In this document: positions 36,173-44,304 of the stretch, piece by piece
How the letters are laid out: the number at the start of each line of letters is the position of its first letter
Position numbering within the stretch: the first letter of the stretch is position 1
Assembly: GCA_051878795.1 (NCBI GenBank)
Contig: JBJEKU010000010.1
Location: 1-64,000, forward strand
Length of the DNA: 64,000 nt
Origin: W1P20-047 sp051878795
Lineage (GTDB): Bacteria; Actinomycetota; Coriobacteriia; Coriobacteriales; Eggerthellaceae
Reading direction: 5' to 3'
The notes under the pieces: generated by a model
What the model saw: the letters and a program-made list of their open reading frames with translations, nothing else
Databases searched by the model: none
Told to the model about the DNA's origin: nothing
Position numbers and translations under genes: made by a program

Positions 36173-37411
36173 ATGGGTGATACCTTTGATCGGAAGCTTG
36201 CCAAGTACGCCCGTCTGGCGGTGGAGACGGGCTGCAATCTGCAGCCCGGACAGGAGCTGTACGTTTCTGCGGATGTGACGCAGGTACAGCTGGTGCGCCA
36301 TGTGGTGCGCTGCGCATACGAGGCGGGCGCTTCTAATGTGCATGTGCAGTGGGCGGACGAAGTGATCGGCCGCATGCATTACGATTACAAGCCTGCTGAA
36401 TCGTTCAGCGAATTCCCCGAATGGCGGGCGATGCTGCTCAACGGTACCGCCAAGCGCGGAGCGGCAGCGTTGTTCATCAGCAGCGAGGACCCGCAGATCA
36501 TGGCCGGTGTCGACCAGCAGAAGCTCACCAATTGGGTGATTGCCAGCAATAAGGCCTGCCGCGATTGGCGTGATGGCATGGACTTCGGCAAGAACGTCTG
36601 GTGCATCATCGGGGCAGCAAGCCCTGCGTGGGCGCGCCAGGTCTTCCCCGGCATTCCCGAAGAAGAGGCGGTTGACAGGTTGTGGGATGCGATCTTGCAC
36701 ACGGCGCGCTGTGATGGCGAAGATCCTGCGGCAGCATGGAGCGACCACGAGAAGAGTTTCTATGAGCGCAAGGAATGGCTGAACGGGCAGCGCTTCGACG
36801 CACTGCATTACTCCAACAGCCTGGGGACCGATATCACCATCGGCTTGACCGAAAAGCACGTGTGGGAAGGCGGCGGCGAGGTGACCGTGGACGGGCGCTT
36901 CTTCTTCCCGAACATGCCCACCGAAGAGATCTTCACCACCCCCGACCGCAGGCGCGTGGAAGGTACCGTGGTGTCCAGCATGCCGCTGAACCACGACGGT
37001 GCGCTTGTGGAGGGTATCCGCATTACCTTCAGGGAGGGCCGTGCGGTGGAGTATTCCGCCGAAAGAGGCGGCGAGGTGCTGGCGCAGATCATCGAGACCG
37101 ACGAGGGCTCGCATTACTTGGGCGAGATGGCGCTGGTTCCCAAGACCAGCCCCATCAAGCAGACGGGGATCCTGTTCCTGAACACGCTCTTCGATGAGAA
37201 TGCGAGCTGCCATTTCGCTTTGGGCATGGGCTTTCCCGAATGCTACGAAGGCGGGCGCAAGATGAGCAAGGAAGAGCTGCTGCAGGTAGGCGTGAACGAT
37301 TCGGCAACCCATGTGGACTTCATGCTGGGTACCGAAGACCTCTCCATCGACGGCATCAAGGCGGACGGCACCCGCGTGCCCGTGTTCCGCAACGGGGACT
37401 GGGCCTTTTAA
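36173..37411 (+). CDS. M29-family (thermophilic) aminopeptidase
   Basis: A 412-residue cytoplasmic metallopeptidase of the AmpS/aminopeptidase T family, which trims N-terminal residues from peptides using two metals. Diagnostic segments are GTDITIGL, VDGRFFFPNMPTEEIFTTPDR (metal-binding glutamate in TEEIFT), LGEMALVP, ILFLNTLFDENASCHFALG and the final THVDFMLGTEDLSIDG, which includes histidine and aspartate ligands. Length is typical (about 410). ATG 36173 follows GGGGGTG. It is the last gene of a two-gene transcript with DUF6273, ending at a clear terminator. Confidence 0.92.
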   Translation: MGDTFDRKLAKYARLAVETGCNLQPGQELYVSADVTQVQLVRHVVRCAYEAGASNVHVQWADEVIGRMHYDYKPAESFSEFPEWRAMLLNGTAKRGAAALFISSEDPQIMAGVDQQKLTNWVIASNKACRDWRDGMDFGKNVWCIIGAASPAWARQVFPGIPEEEAVDRLWDAILHTARCDGEDPAAAWSDHEKSFYERKEWLNGQRFDALHYSNSLGTDITIGLTEKHVWEGGGEVTVDGRFFFPNMPTEEIFTTPDRRRVEGTVVSSMPLNHDGALVEGIRITFREGRAVEYSAERGGEVLAQIIETDEGSHYLGEMALVPKTSPIKQTGILFLNTLFDENASCHFALGMGFPECYEGGRKMSKEELLQVGVNDSATHVDFMLGTEDLSIDGIKADGTRVPVFRNGDWAF

Positions 37412-37430
37412 CCGAATGGGCATCGATCTG

Positions 37431-37460
37431 GCGGAGTCCTGGAAACGGGACTCCGCTTTT
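37431..37460 (+). terminator. Terminator of the aminopeptidase transcript
   Basis: GCGGAGTCC and GGACTCCGC form nine perfect pairs, followed by TTTTCGTTT. Confidence 0.9.
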
Positions 37461-37588
37461 CGTTTCGATGCGCAATATCAACAAAGCGGTGATGAAAAGG
37501 CATTCTGCCTGCTTGCGTGGGGTACAATCTGCCAATGGATTGCATGGTGGGGCGCAAGACCGGCCCTGCCGTTCGGAAGGAGTGGCTC

Positions 37589-38917
37589 ATGGGCCTCATT
37601 AAAGCGATTACCGGTGCCACAGGCGGCGTTCTTGCCGACCAGTGGAAGGAAATGATCTACTGCGACGCTATCCCCGCAGATACTCTGATGGTGAAGGGCC
37701 AGAAGCGCGTTTCCGGCCGCAGCAGCAATACCAAGGCGTCCGATAATATCATCACAAATGGATCCGCGATCGTGGTCAACGACGGTCAGGCGATGATCAT
37801 CGTCGACCAGGGCAAGGTCGTCGAGTTCTGCGCGGAGCCCGGCCAGTTCACCTACAACAGCTCTTCCGAGCCCTCTATCTTCACCGGTGACCTGGAACAG
37901 GGCATCAGGGATTCCATCGCGCGTGTGGGCGAGCGATTCGGCTTCGGCGGCGATACCGGCCACGACCAGCGCGTGTATTACTTCAACATCAAGGAAATCG
38001 TCGACAACAAGTACGGCACCCCCACTCCCGTGCCCTTCCGTGTCATCGACAGGAACATCGGTCTGGATGTGGATATTTCGGTGCGCTGCAACGGCGTGTA
38101 CTCCTACAAGATCGTCGACCCCGTGCTGTTCTACACCGAGCTGTGCGGAAACGTATCCGATCGCTATATGCGCAGCGAAATCGAAGGCCAGATGAAGTCC
38201 GAGCTGCTCACGGCGCTGCAGCCCGCTTTCGCCGTGGTATCCGCGGCTGGCGTGCGCTATAGCGAGATTCCCGCTCACACCATCGAGCTGTGCGATGCGC
38301 TCAACGATGTCCTTTCCGAGAAGTGGACCCGCCTGCGCGGCATCAAGATTGTCAGCTTCGGCGTGAATTCCATCGCGGCGAGCGAAGAAGATCAGCAGAT
38401 GATCAAGGACCTGCAGAAGAGCGCTACCATGCGCGACCCCAGGATGGCGGCAGCGGTGCTGACCGGCGCCCAGGCAGACGCGATGCGCACTGCGGCAGCC
38501 AACGAAGGTGGCGCCATGACCGGTTTCATGGGCATGGGTATGGCGGCCGGAGCTGTTGGTAACCAGGCTGCGAACCTGTATGCCATGGGCGAACAGTCCG
38601 TTCCCGCCCCGGTTGCGGCTTCTGCTCCCGCGCCTGCGCCTGCTGCGGGTGGTTGGACTTGCGAGTGCGGAAGGGTTTGCACCGGCAAGTTCTGCCAGGA
38701 ATGCGGCAAGCCCAAGCCCGAGCCTGCCGGCTGGACCTGTGCATGCGGTACTGCGTGCACCGGCAAGTTCTGCCCGGAATGCGGTTCTCCCAAGCCCGTT
38801 GCGGCGCGTCGGTACAAGTGCAGCAACTGCGGATGGATTCCCGAGGATCCTGCGAACCCGCCTAAGTTCTGCCCCCAGTGCGGCGACCGTTTCGACGAAG
38901 GGGATGCGGTAAGCTAG
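37589..38917 (+). CDS. SPFH-domain protein with C-terminal zinc ribbons
   Basis: A 442-residue protein. Residues 1-290 form an SPFH (stomatin/prohibitin-like) domain of the YdjI type, sometimes annotated as virion-core-like, starting MGLIKAITGATGGVLADQWKE. A short alanine/proline linker (VPAPVAASAPAPAPAAGG) leads to three zinc-ribbon modules with CxC or CxxC pairs: CECGRVCTGKFCQECG, CACGTACTGKFCPECG and CSNCGW...FCPQCG. The first two ribbons are near copies. There is no signal peptide; SPFH proteins usually scaffold membrane microdomains or oligomeric rings. GGAAGGAG before ATG 37589 sets the start. It is monocistronic with a terminator behind. Confidence 0.85.
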   Translation: MGLIKAITGATGGVLADQWKEMIYCDAIPADTLMVKGQKRVSGRSSNTKASDNIITNGSAIVVNDGQAMIIVDQGKVVEFCAEPGQFTYNSSSEPSIFTGDLEQGIRDSIARVGERFGFGGDTGHDQRVYYFNIKEIVDNKYGTPTPVPFRVIDRNIGLDVDISVRCNGVYSYKIVDPVLFYTELCGNVSDRYMRSEIEGQMKSELLTALQPAFAVVSAAGVRYSEIPAHTIELCDALNDVLSEKWTRLRGIKIVSFGVNSIAASEEDQQMIKDLQKSATMRDPRMAAAVLTGAQADAMRTAAANEGGAMTGFMGMGMAAGAVGNQAANLYAMGEQSVPAPVAASAPAPAPAAGGWTCECGRVCTGKFCQECGKPKPEPAGWTCACGTACTGKFCPECGSPKPVAARRYKCSNCGWIPEDPANPPKFCPQCGDRFDEGDAVS

Positions 38918-38954
38918 GCGCTTGCGCGTGCGCTTCCGATATCTGCATCAAGCC

Positions 38955-38988
38955 AACGACCCGGGATTGTTCCCGGGCCGTTTTGTTG
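38955..38988 (+). terminator. Terminator of the SPFH gene
   Basis: CCCGGGA, loop TTGT, TCCCGGG, with four further pairs outside one mismatch, then TTTTGTTGTTT. Confidence 0.85.
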
Positions 38989-39033
38989 TTTGGGACGATG
39001 ATGATGGGCTGAAAGCTTCGATGTGGATTGGAA

Positions 39034-40200
39034 TCAGTAATTCAGTCCAAAAGCCCAAAGGGGTATCACGTTTTCGCATCCGTATTCGATGCCGTCTCTG
39101 ATCACATAGCCGTTTTCGATATCCCTAATCTGCGCTTGCCCCTTTCCAGGGCCGCCAACCTCGAATGTGCATTTTCCGATTGTGAAGTCCGATGCTTTCG
39201 ATGCGGTGACTAGATGGTTCACTCTCATTTGGTTGAAGAAGAAGGTTTCCCTGACGGTGCCTGCGCTGCAGTTCTCGCATAGATTGAACAGAATGTTGGG
39301 ATTGTCAAGGAACACCTTCTCGGGTTTCCCCAATGCGCCTAGTCCGCTGGCTCCTGTTCGCAAAAGGGCGATCATCCCAGCCTTCTCCATGTATACAAGG
39401 TAGTCTTCGACGCTATTCCTACTGATTTGGATTTGCTTTGCCAGATTGCTGATGTTCGGTTTGAAGGGCACGAGTTCGCTGATCACAACCATTAGTTTGA
39501 GCAATTTGCGTCCAGTAGACATGTTCATTTGGGCGTATGATGGGATGTCCTGTTCGAGGGTTCGGGTGATAACCTGCCTCAGTTTCATTGCGAAATCCGG
39601 ATCTGCTCCAAATGGGTAATAACCCGATTGAAGGTATTCCTCGAAAAGAGGGAGCGGGTGGTCGACTTCCGGGATGGAAACTTTGTTTTCGAGAATCTGA
39701 TCAAGCGTCAGGATCGGTGCGTCGATGTCGTAACGAATCTTGAGAAACTCACGGAAGGAGAGGCCTTGCATGAGGTATCGGGGGGCGCGACGGGATAGGT
39801 CTGCTTCGCCTTTTTCGATATCGAGAACCGACGAGCCGGTGAAGTAGACGTGCATGTTGGGATATGCGTCATAGATATTCTTCAGTTCACGGGACCATTG
39901 CGGGTATTTATGCACCTCATCGATGAAAAGATATCTTCCGCCATGCTTATAGAATGCATCGGCTGCATCCACAAGCGTATGCGTAGTGAAGAACAGGTGG
40001 TCTGCTGTTACATAGAGCGCTTCGCCTTTGCTGTGGGTGTCGCGGATCCGTTGCAGGAAGAGCGTCGTTTTTCCGACACCGCGCGGACCGACTAATGCGA
40101 GCATTCGGTTGTTCCAGTCGATACGATTGTATTGGTACCGCTTGAAATCGAATCTCATATGTGCGAGTTGGTTTTCCATGTATTCGTAAAGTGATTCCAT
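39034..40200 (-). CDS. AAA ATPase of the DUF4143 type
   Basis: A 388-residue ATPase of the widespread prokaryotic AAA-14/DUF4143 family: Walker A GPRGVGKTTLF near residue 34, Walker B YLFIDEVHKYPQW, sensor FTGSSVLDI, a winged-helix segment (NISNLAKQIQISRNSVEDYL) and the C-terminal DUF4143 nuclease-like part. The start is taken at ATG 40200 (MESLYEYM), with CAGGT upstream; an in-frame ATG at 40260 would fall on a palindrome without a ribosome-binding site. Base composition is lower in G+C than the flanks. Three spaced palindromes overlap its promoter, and its own winged helix is one candidate for the binder. The cellular role of the family is unsettled. Confidence 0.85.
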   Translation of the reverse strand: MESLYEYMENQLAHMRFDFKRYQYNRIDWNNRMLALVGPRGVGKTTLFLQRIRDTHSKGEALYVTADHLFFTTHTLVDAADAFYKHGGRYLFIDEVHKYPQWSRELKNIYDAYPNMHVYFTGSSVLDIEKGEADLSRRAPRYLMQGLSFREFLKIRYDIDAPILTLDQILENKVSIPEVDHPLPLFEEYLQSGYYPFGADPDFAMKLRQVITRTLEQDIPSYAQMNMSTGRKLLKLMVVISELVPFKPNISNLAKQIQISRNSVEDYLVYMEKAGMIALLRTGASGLGALGKPEKVFLDNPNILFNLCENCSAGTVRETFFFNQMRVNHLVTASKASDFTIGKCTFEVGGPGKGQAQIRDIENGYVIRDGIEYGCENVIPLWAFGLNY

Positions 40201-40262
40201 AGCTACCTGTTTCTTCGGGGTATCGAGTGAAATGCTGTCGACACGAGCTGATAGATCCATTA

Positions 40263-40345
40263 TTGCACTATAATAGTGCAATAATTCTATAAAATTGCTC
40301 ACAAATAGAGCAATAAATGGCAAAAAATGCACAATAATAGTGCAA
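40263..40345. promoter_or_regulatory. Three-site operator array, TTGCWC-N7-GWGCAA at 32-base spacing
   Basis: Three inverted repeats of one design lie at 40263-40281, 40295-40313 and 40327-40345. Arms are TTGCAC/GTGCAA, TTGCTC/GAGCAA and ATGCAC/GTGCAA, each around a seven-base A+T-rich centre. Their centres (40272, 40304, 40336) are exactly 32 bases apart, about three helical turns, so a dimer at each site would face the same side of the DNA. The first two overlap the likely transcription start and promoter of the ATPase gene, so autoregulation is the simplest reading. Confidence 0.8.
40286..40313 (-). promoter_or_regulatory. Candidate promoter of the DUF4143 ATPase
   Basis: Minus strand TTGCTC (40308-40313), 16-base spacer, TATAGA (40286-40291). 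The -35 hexamer is one arm of the middle palindrome and the predicted start (about 40279) lies in the first palindrome, so bound repressor would block the polymerase. Confidence 0.5.
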
Positions 40346-40602
40346 AACAGTAACGATGAACTCTCTTTTGGAAGATCACCGAGTAAGTCTGAAGGTCGGG
40401 GATGCTTCTCCAGTAAGCCCTCTTTTGCCTATCGGTCATCTTTCTCAAAGTGTTTGATTTACGTTAGGGAAGCGCAATCGATGGGCTTCCCAAGGGAATT
40501 TCTCCTTGTATGAGGGTGGTTTTTCTTGGTGATTCCTTTATCGATCATACTGTTTGACGGGGCGAGTTCTGCTGTCCTTGCTTGAAGTCTGATTACCATG
40601 AG

Positions 40603-42078
40603 ATGGGAGCCAAAGTGTCGAACAGTGTGGATTCTGGATATCAATTCGTTGACCTCTCATCTGCAGAGGCTATTGAAAAACATGCGGAGAAGCTTCAGGG
40701 GATGACCTTTCGCGAGGTAATTGATTTGGGAATCGTTCCTGAAGGAGTGTCTCGCGAATACAACAGTAAGCGCTATAAGGGCGGGATGGGAACCTTGATT
40801 GAGGAGCGCTTCTTTGGTTACAAGGCGAATAGCGTTCAAGGGCCTGACTTCGAGGAAGCTGGCGTGGAACTGAAAGTGAGCTGCTTCGACGTCAAGAAAG
40901 ATGGTGGCATTGCGGCAGGCGAACGTTTGGTTCTGACCATGATTCCGTTCGATAGCCCTATTGAGGATGACTTCTATGAGTCTCACGTATGGGAGAAGAG
41001 TGCGAATATCATGCTCGTGTATTACGAACGTAATCGAGACATCGACTCTTACGACCAGGTTATCAGGTATACATCGTTATTCACTCCGCCTGCGGAAGAC
41101 TTGAAGATCATTGAAGACGATTACAAGAAAATCGTTCGGCTCATTCAAGAAGGTCACGCTGAAGAACTCTCTGAGAGTATGACCACGTATCTTGGTGCGT
41201 GTACGAAGGGGTCAACTGCTGCGACCATGTGGGTCGATCAATTCTATCCTCCTCATTCCAAAGCAAAGAAGCGAGCCTTCTGTTTTAAGCGGCAGTATAT
41301 GGATTTCGTCCTCCATCACTACATCATGAAGGAAGCCAGCGACTCGGAAGCGATTCTGTCAAGTGCCGAAGAGCTATCCGAGATGTCCTTTGAAGAATTG
41401 GTTCTTTCGAAGATCGACTCTTACGTGGGAAAGAGCGACCGAGAGCTTTCCCATGAACTTGGAATAACTTATTCGGGTAACAAGGCGCAGTGGACGAGGA
41501 TTACTTTTGCCATGCTTGGCTTGAAAGGGAATAAGGCGGAAGAGTTCGAGAAGGCGAACATCTCTGTTCGTACGGTTCGCGAAGAGGAATCCGGAAGGAT
41601 ACGTGAGTCGCTTTCCCTGAACACGATAAGCTTTTTGGATTTGGTGGATGAAGAATGGGAAGAGGCTCCACTTCACGAATACTTTGAGGAAACAAGATTC
41701 TTGTTCGTCGTTTTCAGAAAGCAAGGAGGTGAGTATGTCCTTTCTGGCGCACGATTCTGGTCGATGCCTCAAGAGCATATCGATGGGCCTCTGCGCGATT
41801 GCTGGCAGAGAACCCAGAACATTGTAAGGACCGGGGTCGAACTTGCCGTGGTTCCTTTCGGTGATTCCGACCGCGTTGAGAACAATCTTCCAAAGAAGAG
41901 CGACAATCCCGTTGCTCACGTGCGACCGCATACGTCGAAGGCTTGGTATCGCTTCGAGGACGGCTCAACGAGGGGCCACTCTCCCCAATTCGGGGATGAG
42001 CTTCCTGATGGACGTGAAATGACCAAGCAGAGCTTCTGGCTGAACAACGACTACATTCACTCGATTATCAGCTCGTAG
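40603..42078 (+). CDS. Sau3AI/MutH-family type II restriction endonuclease
   Basis: A 491-residue enzyme of the Sau3AI family. The catalytic MutH-type centre is visible near residue 70-90: GTLIEERFFGYKANS, then GPDFEEAGVELKVS, giving the D-x(n)-E-x-K triad. As in Sau3AI, a second, MutH-like half follows (SFEELVLSKIDSYVG and onward) where the ELK segment is replaced by SVRTVREE, so it should be an inactive regulatory copy. The family cuts at GATC, a specificity I infer rather than see. The start is ATG 40603; an in-frame TTG at 40582 is possible. It is followed by a C5-methyltransferase gene, completing a restriction-modification pair, in an A+T-richer island. Confidence 0.88.
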   Translation: MGAKVSNSVDSGYQFVDLSSAEAIEKHAEKLQGMTFREVIDLGIVPEGVSREYNSKRYKGGMGTLIEERFFGYKANSVQGPDFEEAGVELKVSCFDVKKDGGIAAGERLVLTMIPFDSPIEDDFYESHVWEKSANIMLVYYERNRDIDSYDQVIRYTSLFTPPAEDLKIIEDDYKKIVRLIQEGHAEELSESMTTYLGACTKGSTAATMWVDQFYPPHSKAKKRAFCFKRQYMDFVLHHYIMKEASDSEAILSSAEELSEMSFEELVLSKIDSYVGKSDRELSHELGITYSGNKAQWTRITFAMLGLKGNKAEEFEKANISVRTVREEESGRIRESLSLNTISFLDLVDEEWEEAPLHEYFEETRFLFVVFRKQGGEYVLSGARFWSMPQEHIDGPLRDCWQRTQNIVRTGVELAVVPFGDSDRVENNLPKKSDNPVAHVRPHTSKAWYRFEDGSTRGHSPQFGDELPDGREMTKQSFWLNNDYIHSIISS

Positions 42079-42180
42079 TGAAGAGTCCCTCCATTGGGAC
42101 GATGGATATCGATCTTTCGGACTTCGATCGGATACAATGCACAGAGGAAAAGTGGAGCACACAGCAGCGATTGGAGAAAC

Positions 42181-43446
42181 GTGAGCTCAAAAATCAAGGT
42201 TGCCGAGCTTTTTGCCGGCGTTGGCGGTTTTCGCCTTGGATTAGAAGGATATTCGAACCCTGGTCATCCCGAATTCGAAATGGAGCCCGCTGGGCCGTTC
42301 CAGACGGTCTGGGCGAATCAGTGGGAGCCTCCTGGAACAGAAAGACGCCAGTTTGCGGCGCGTTGCTATAAGGAGCGCTTTGGCGAGAAAGAGCTCGTGG
42401 TCGAGGATATCAACAAGGTGCTTGACCAGTACGAAGCGGGGGAAATCGACATTCCCGATGTTGACATGGTTGTCGGTGGCTTTCCCTGTCAGGATTATTC
42501 GGTAGCGAAATCCCTCTCAAACGCTCGCGGCATCGAAGGCAAGAAGGGTGTTCTTTGGTGGGATATCGAACGCTTCCTTGCCTTGAAGCAGCCTCGTTTT
42601 GTTCTTCTGGAAAATGTGGACCGATTACTGAAGAGTCCTGCTTCGCAAAGAGGTCGTGATTTTGCGATTATGCTTTCTTGCCTGTGCAATCTTGGATATG
42701 CGGTTGAGTGGCATGTGGTGAACAGTGCTGAGTATGGCTTCAGTCAGCGCCGAAAGCGTGTATATATCTATGCGGAGCGTACTGAGGAGAAATGGAATCT
42801 GAAGGAGAGGATAGATTACGGGGTGCTTGCAAGAGCGCTTCCCATCGAATCTCCTTCGCAGACAACGCTCTTCGGTATTTCGAAAGACCCCTATGAGGTT
42901 TCACAGCATTTTGGCGAAGGCTTGAAGAAATCGCCTTTCGAAACCGGGGGAGTATGCCAGAACCATGAGGTTGTCACCTATCAGGTTGTGGAGAGGTACG
43001 GCGGTAAGCGAATGACCCTAGGTGATGTCCTTGTCAGCGAGATGGAAGTACCGGGTTCATTCTATATTTCAGAAGATCAGCTTGAGAAATGGGAATACCT
43101 AAAAGGCGGTAAGCGAGAAAAAAGGGTCAACAAGAAGACAGGTTATGAGTATTACTACTCAGAGGGGTCTATGGCTTTTCCCGATGCAACCGATAAGCCG
43201 TCCCGAACTATATTAACAGGGGAGGGGGGTTCTGGTCCTTCGCGCTTCAAACATGTGATCAAAACGGAAAACGGCAGATATCGCAGGCTTGTGCCTGATG
43301 AGTTGGACCAGTTGCAAGGTTTCCCCAAGGGTTGGACGAATACCGGCATGACTGATGGGAATCGTGCTTTCTGCATGGGCAATGCGCTGGTAGTGGGAGT
43401 GCCCCATTTAATCGGATGCGAGATTGCAAAGCAGCTGCGGGGGTAG
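42181..43446 (+). CDS. C5-cytosine DNA methyltransferase (restriction-modification partner)
   Basis: A 421-residue DNA methyltransferase. Motif I FAGVGGFRLGL binds AdoMet, motif IV GGFPCQDYS holds the catalytic cysteine in PCQ, motif VI is ENV (LLENVDRLL), motif VIII QRRKRVYI, and motifs IX-X lie near the end (LQGFP, FCMGNALVVGVP). The region between VIII and IX, about 150 residues, is the target-recognition domain. The start is GTG 42181 with GGAG four bases upstream. Together with the Sau3AI-like nuclease this is expected to methylate a cytosine in GATC, protecting the host; that specificity is inferred from the partner. Confidence 0.93.
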   Translation: MSSKIKVAELFAGVGGFRLGLEGYSNPGHPEFEMEPAGPFQTVWANQWEPPGTERRQFAARCYKERFGEKELVVEDINKVLDQYEAGEIDIPDVDMVVGGFPCQDYSVAKSLSNARGIEGKKGVLWWDIERFLALKQPRFVLLENVDRLLKSPASQRGRDFAIMLSCLCNLGYAVEWHVVNSAEYGFSQRRKRVYIYAERTEEKWNLKERIDYGVLARALPIESPSQTTLFGISKDPYEVSQHFGEGLKKSPFETGGVCQNHEVVTYQVVERYGGKRMTLGDVLVSEMEVPGSFYISEDQLEKWEYLKGGKREKRVNKKTGYEYYYSEGSMAFPDATDKPSRTILTGEGGSGPSRFKHVIKTENGRYRRLVPDELDQLQGFPKGWTNTGMTDGNRAFCMGNALVVGVPHLIGCEIAKQLRG

Positions 43447-43581
43447 CACCATCAATCAGCAATGCAGTTTAGCCTCCATACATGGTGAAAAACGTATATG
43501 GTCTATTGAAGCCGGTAATGCAGGTTCTATTCAATAAGTTCAGGAGGTCTACGGAATCAGGGAAAGGAATAGGAGGGTGAG

Positions 43582-44187
43582 ATGGATGCTTTTGAAAAAG
43601 GAAGTAACCCAAGAGCGGAAGATGAGAATGGGCTTCCTCAGCCTCAAGAATACGATAAGCCTCTTGTTACGGCCTTTGATTATTATTCCGATGAGTACTC
43701 TGAGGCTGCAACGCTTGATGAAGCAATAGAAATGAGGGGCTTCAAGGCGATGCTCGAAGATGTAGTCCCGGGAGATTTCGATAATCCTTCGACTGATATG
43801 GAGAAGCGTGGGGTTGTTGAACTCTGGGCGGATTATCTCTGGAAGGTATCCGATACTCGCGATGTCGATGGAGAGCGGCTTGCGGATAGCGTTAATGAGG
43901 GAGACTGGCTGAAGGTTGATATTGATGACACCGAAGAGTATGGACCAGATTTCCTGTTTTCCACTTTGGACGATAAGCGCCTTCCGTTTTCTGCCTACCG
44001 TGATTACGACGACAGATTCCTATGCAAGGAGTTCGAAAAGCTTGAGGGTGGGCAGAGGCTGATACTTCGAGTTCGGGAGAAGATATGCTTTGGTGGGACT
44101 TGCGCGCCTCATGATCCGGATACGAATTGGCATATTTACACATGCAAAGCCGACGTATACAGAATCTCAGAGAAATCTGAAGGGTAA
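43582..44187 (+). CDS. Unrecognised acidic protein in the restriction island
   Basis: A 201-residue, strongly acidic, soluble protein. The first 30 residues are polar and probably disordered (MDAFEKGSNPRAEDENGLPQ). The rest mixes short hydrophobic strands (WADYLWKVSD, GQRLILRVREKICFGG) with aspartate-rich stretches, and ends WHIYTCKADVYRIS. No catalytic motif, membrane segment or known domain is apparent. AGGAGGG four bases before ATG 43582 is a strong ribosome-binding site, so it is expressed. It lies 135 bases after the methyltransferase in the same orientation and has the same lower G+C, so it probably arrived with the restriction system and may be an accessory or immunity factor. Confidence 0.75.
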   Translation: MDAFEKGSNPRAEDENGLPQPQEYDKPLVTAFDYYSDEYSEAATLDEAIEMRGFKAMLEDVVPGDFDNPSTDMEKRGVVELWADYLWKVSDTRDVDGERLADSVNEGDWLKVDIDDTEEYGPDFLFSTLDDKRLPFSAYRDYDDRFLCKEFEKLEGGQRLILRVREKICFGGTCAPHDPDTNWHIYTCKADVYRISEKSEG

Positions 44188-44248
44188 TTTGAATTTTCCC
44201 TGACGTTTCGAGCGCTGGAAAATGACAGCTTTTGTTAATGAATCAAAA

Positions 44249-44277
44249 GCAGGGGCCCGGAATGACCGGACCCCTGC
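44249..44277 (-). terminator. Terminator of the UPF0210 gene
   Basis: GCAGGGG pairs with CCCCTGC and, inside one mismatch, CCGG with CCGG. On the minus strand TTTTGATT follows, so it ends transcription of the gene at 44305-45669. Confidence 0.8.
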
Positions 44278-44304
44278 TGTGCTGTTTGCGGTATGGGAAT
44301 ATTG

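Noticed and set aside
40263..40345. A CRISPR-like array, because of the 32-base spacing
   Set aside because: Repeats are palindromic, only 19 bases long and not identical, with 13-base A+T-rich gaps that do not look like spacers; no cas gene is near. An operator array fits better.
39034..44187. A prophage or transposon for the A+T-rich island
   Set aside because: No integrase, transposase, terminal repeat or tRNA-edge duplication is visible; only the compositional shift and defence content support acquisition.
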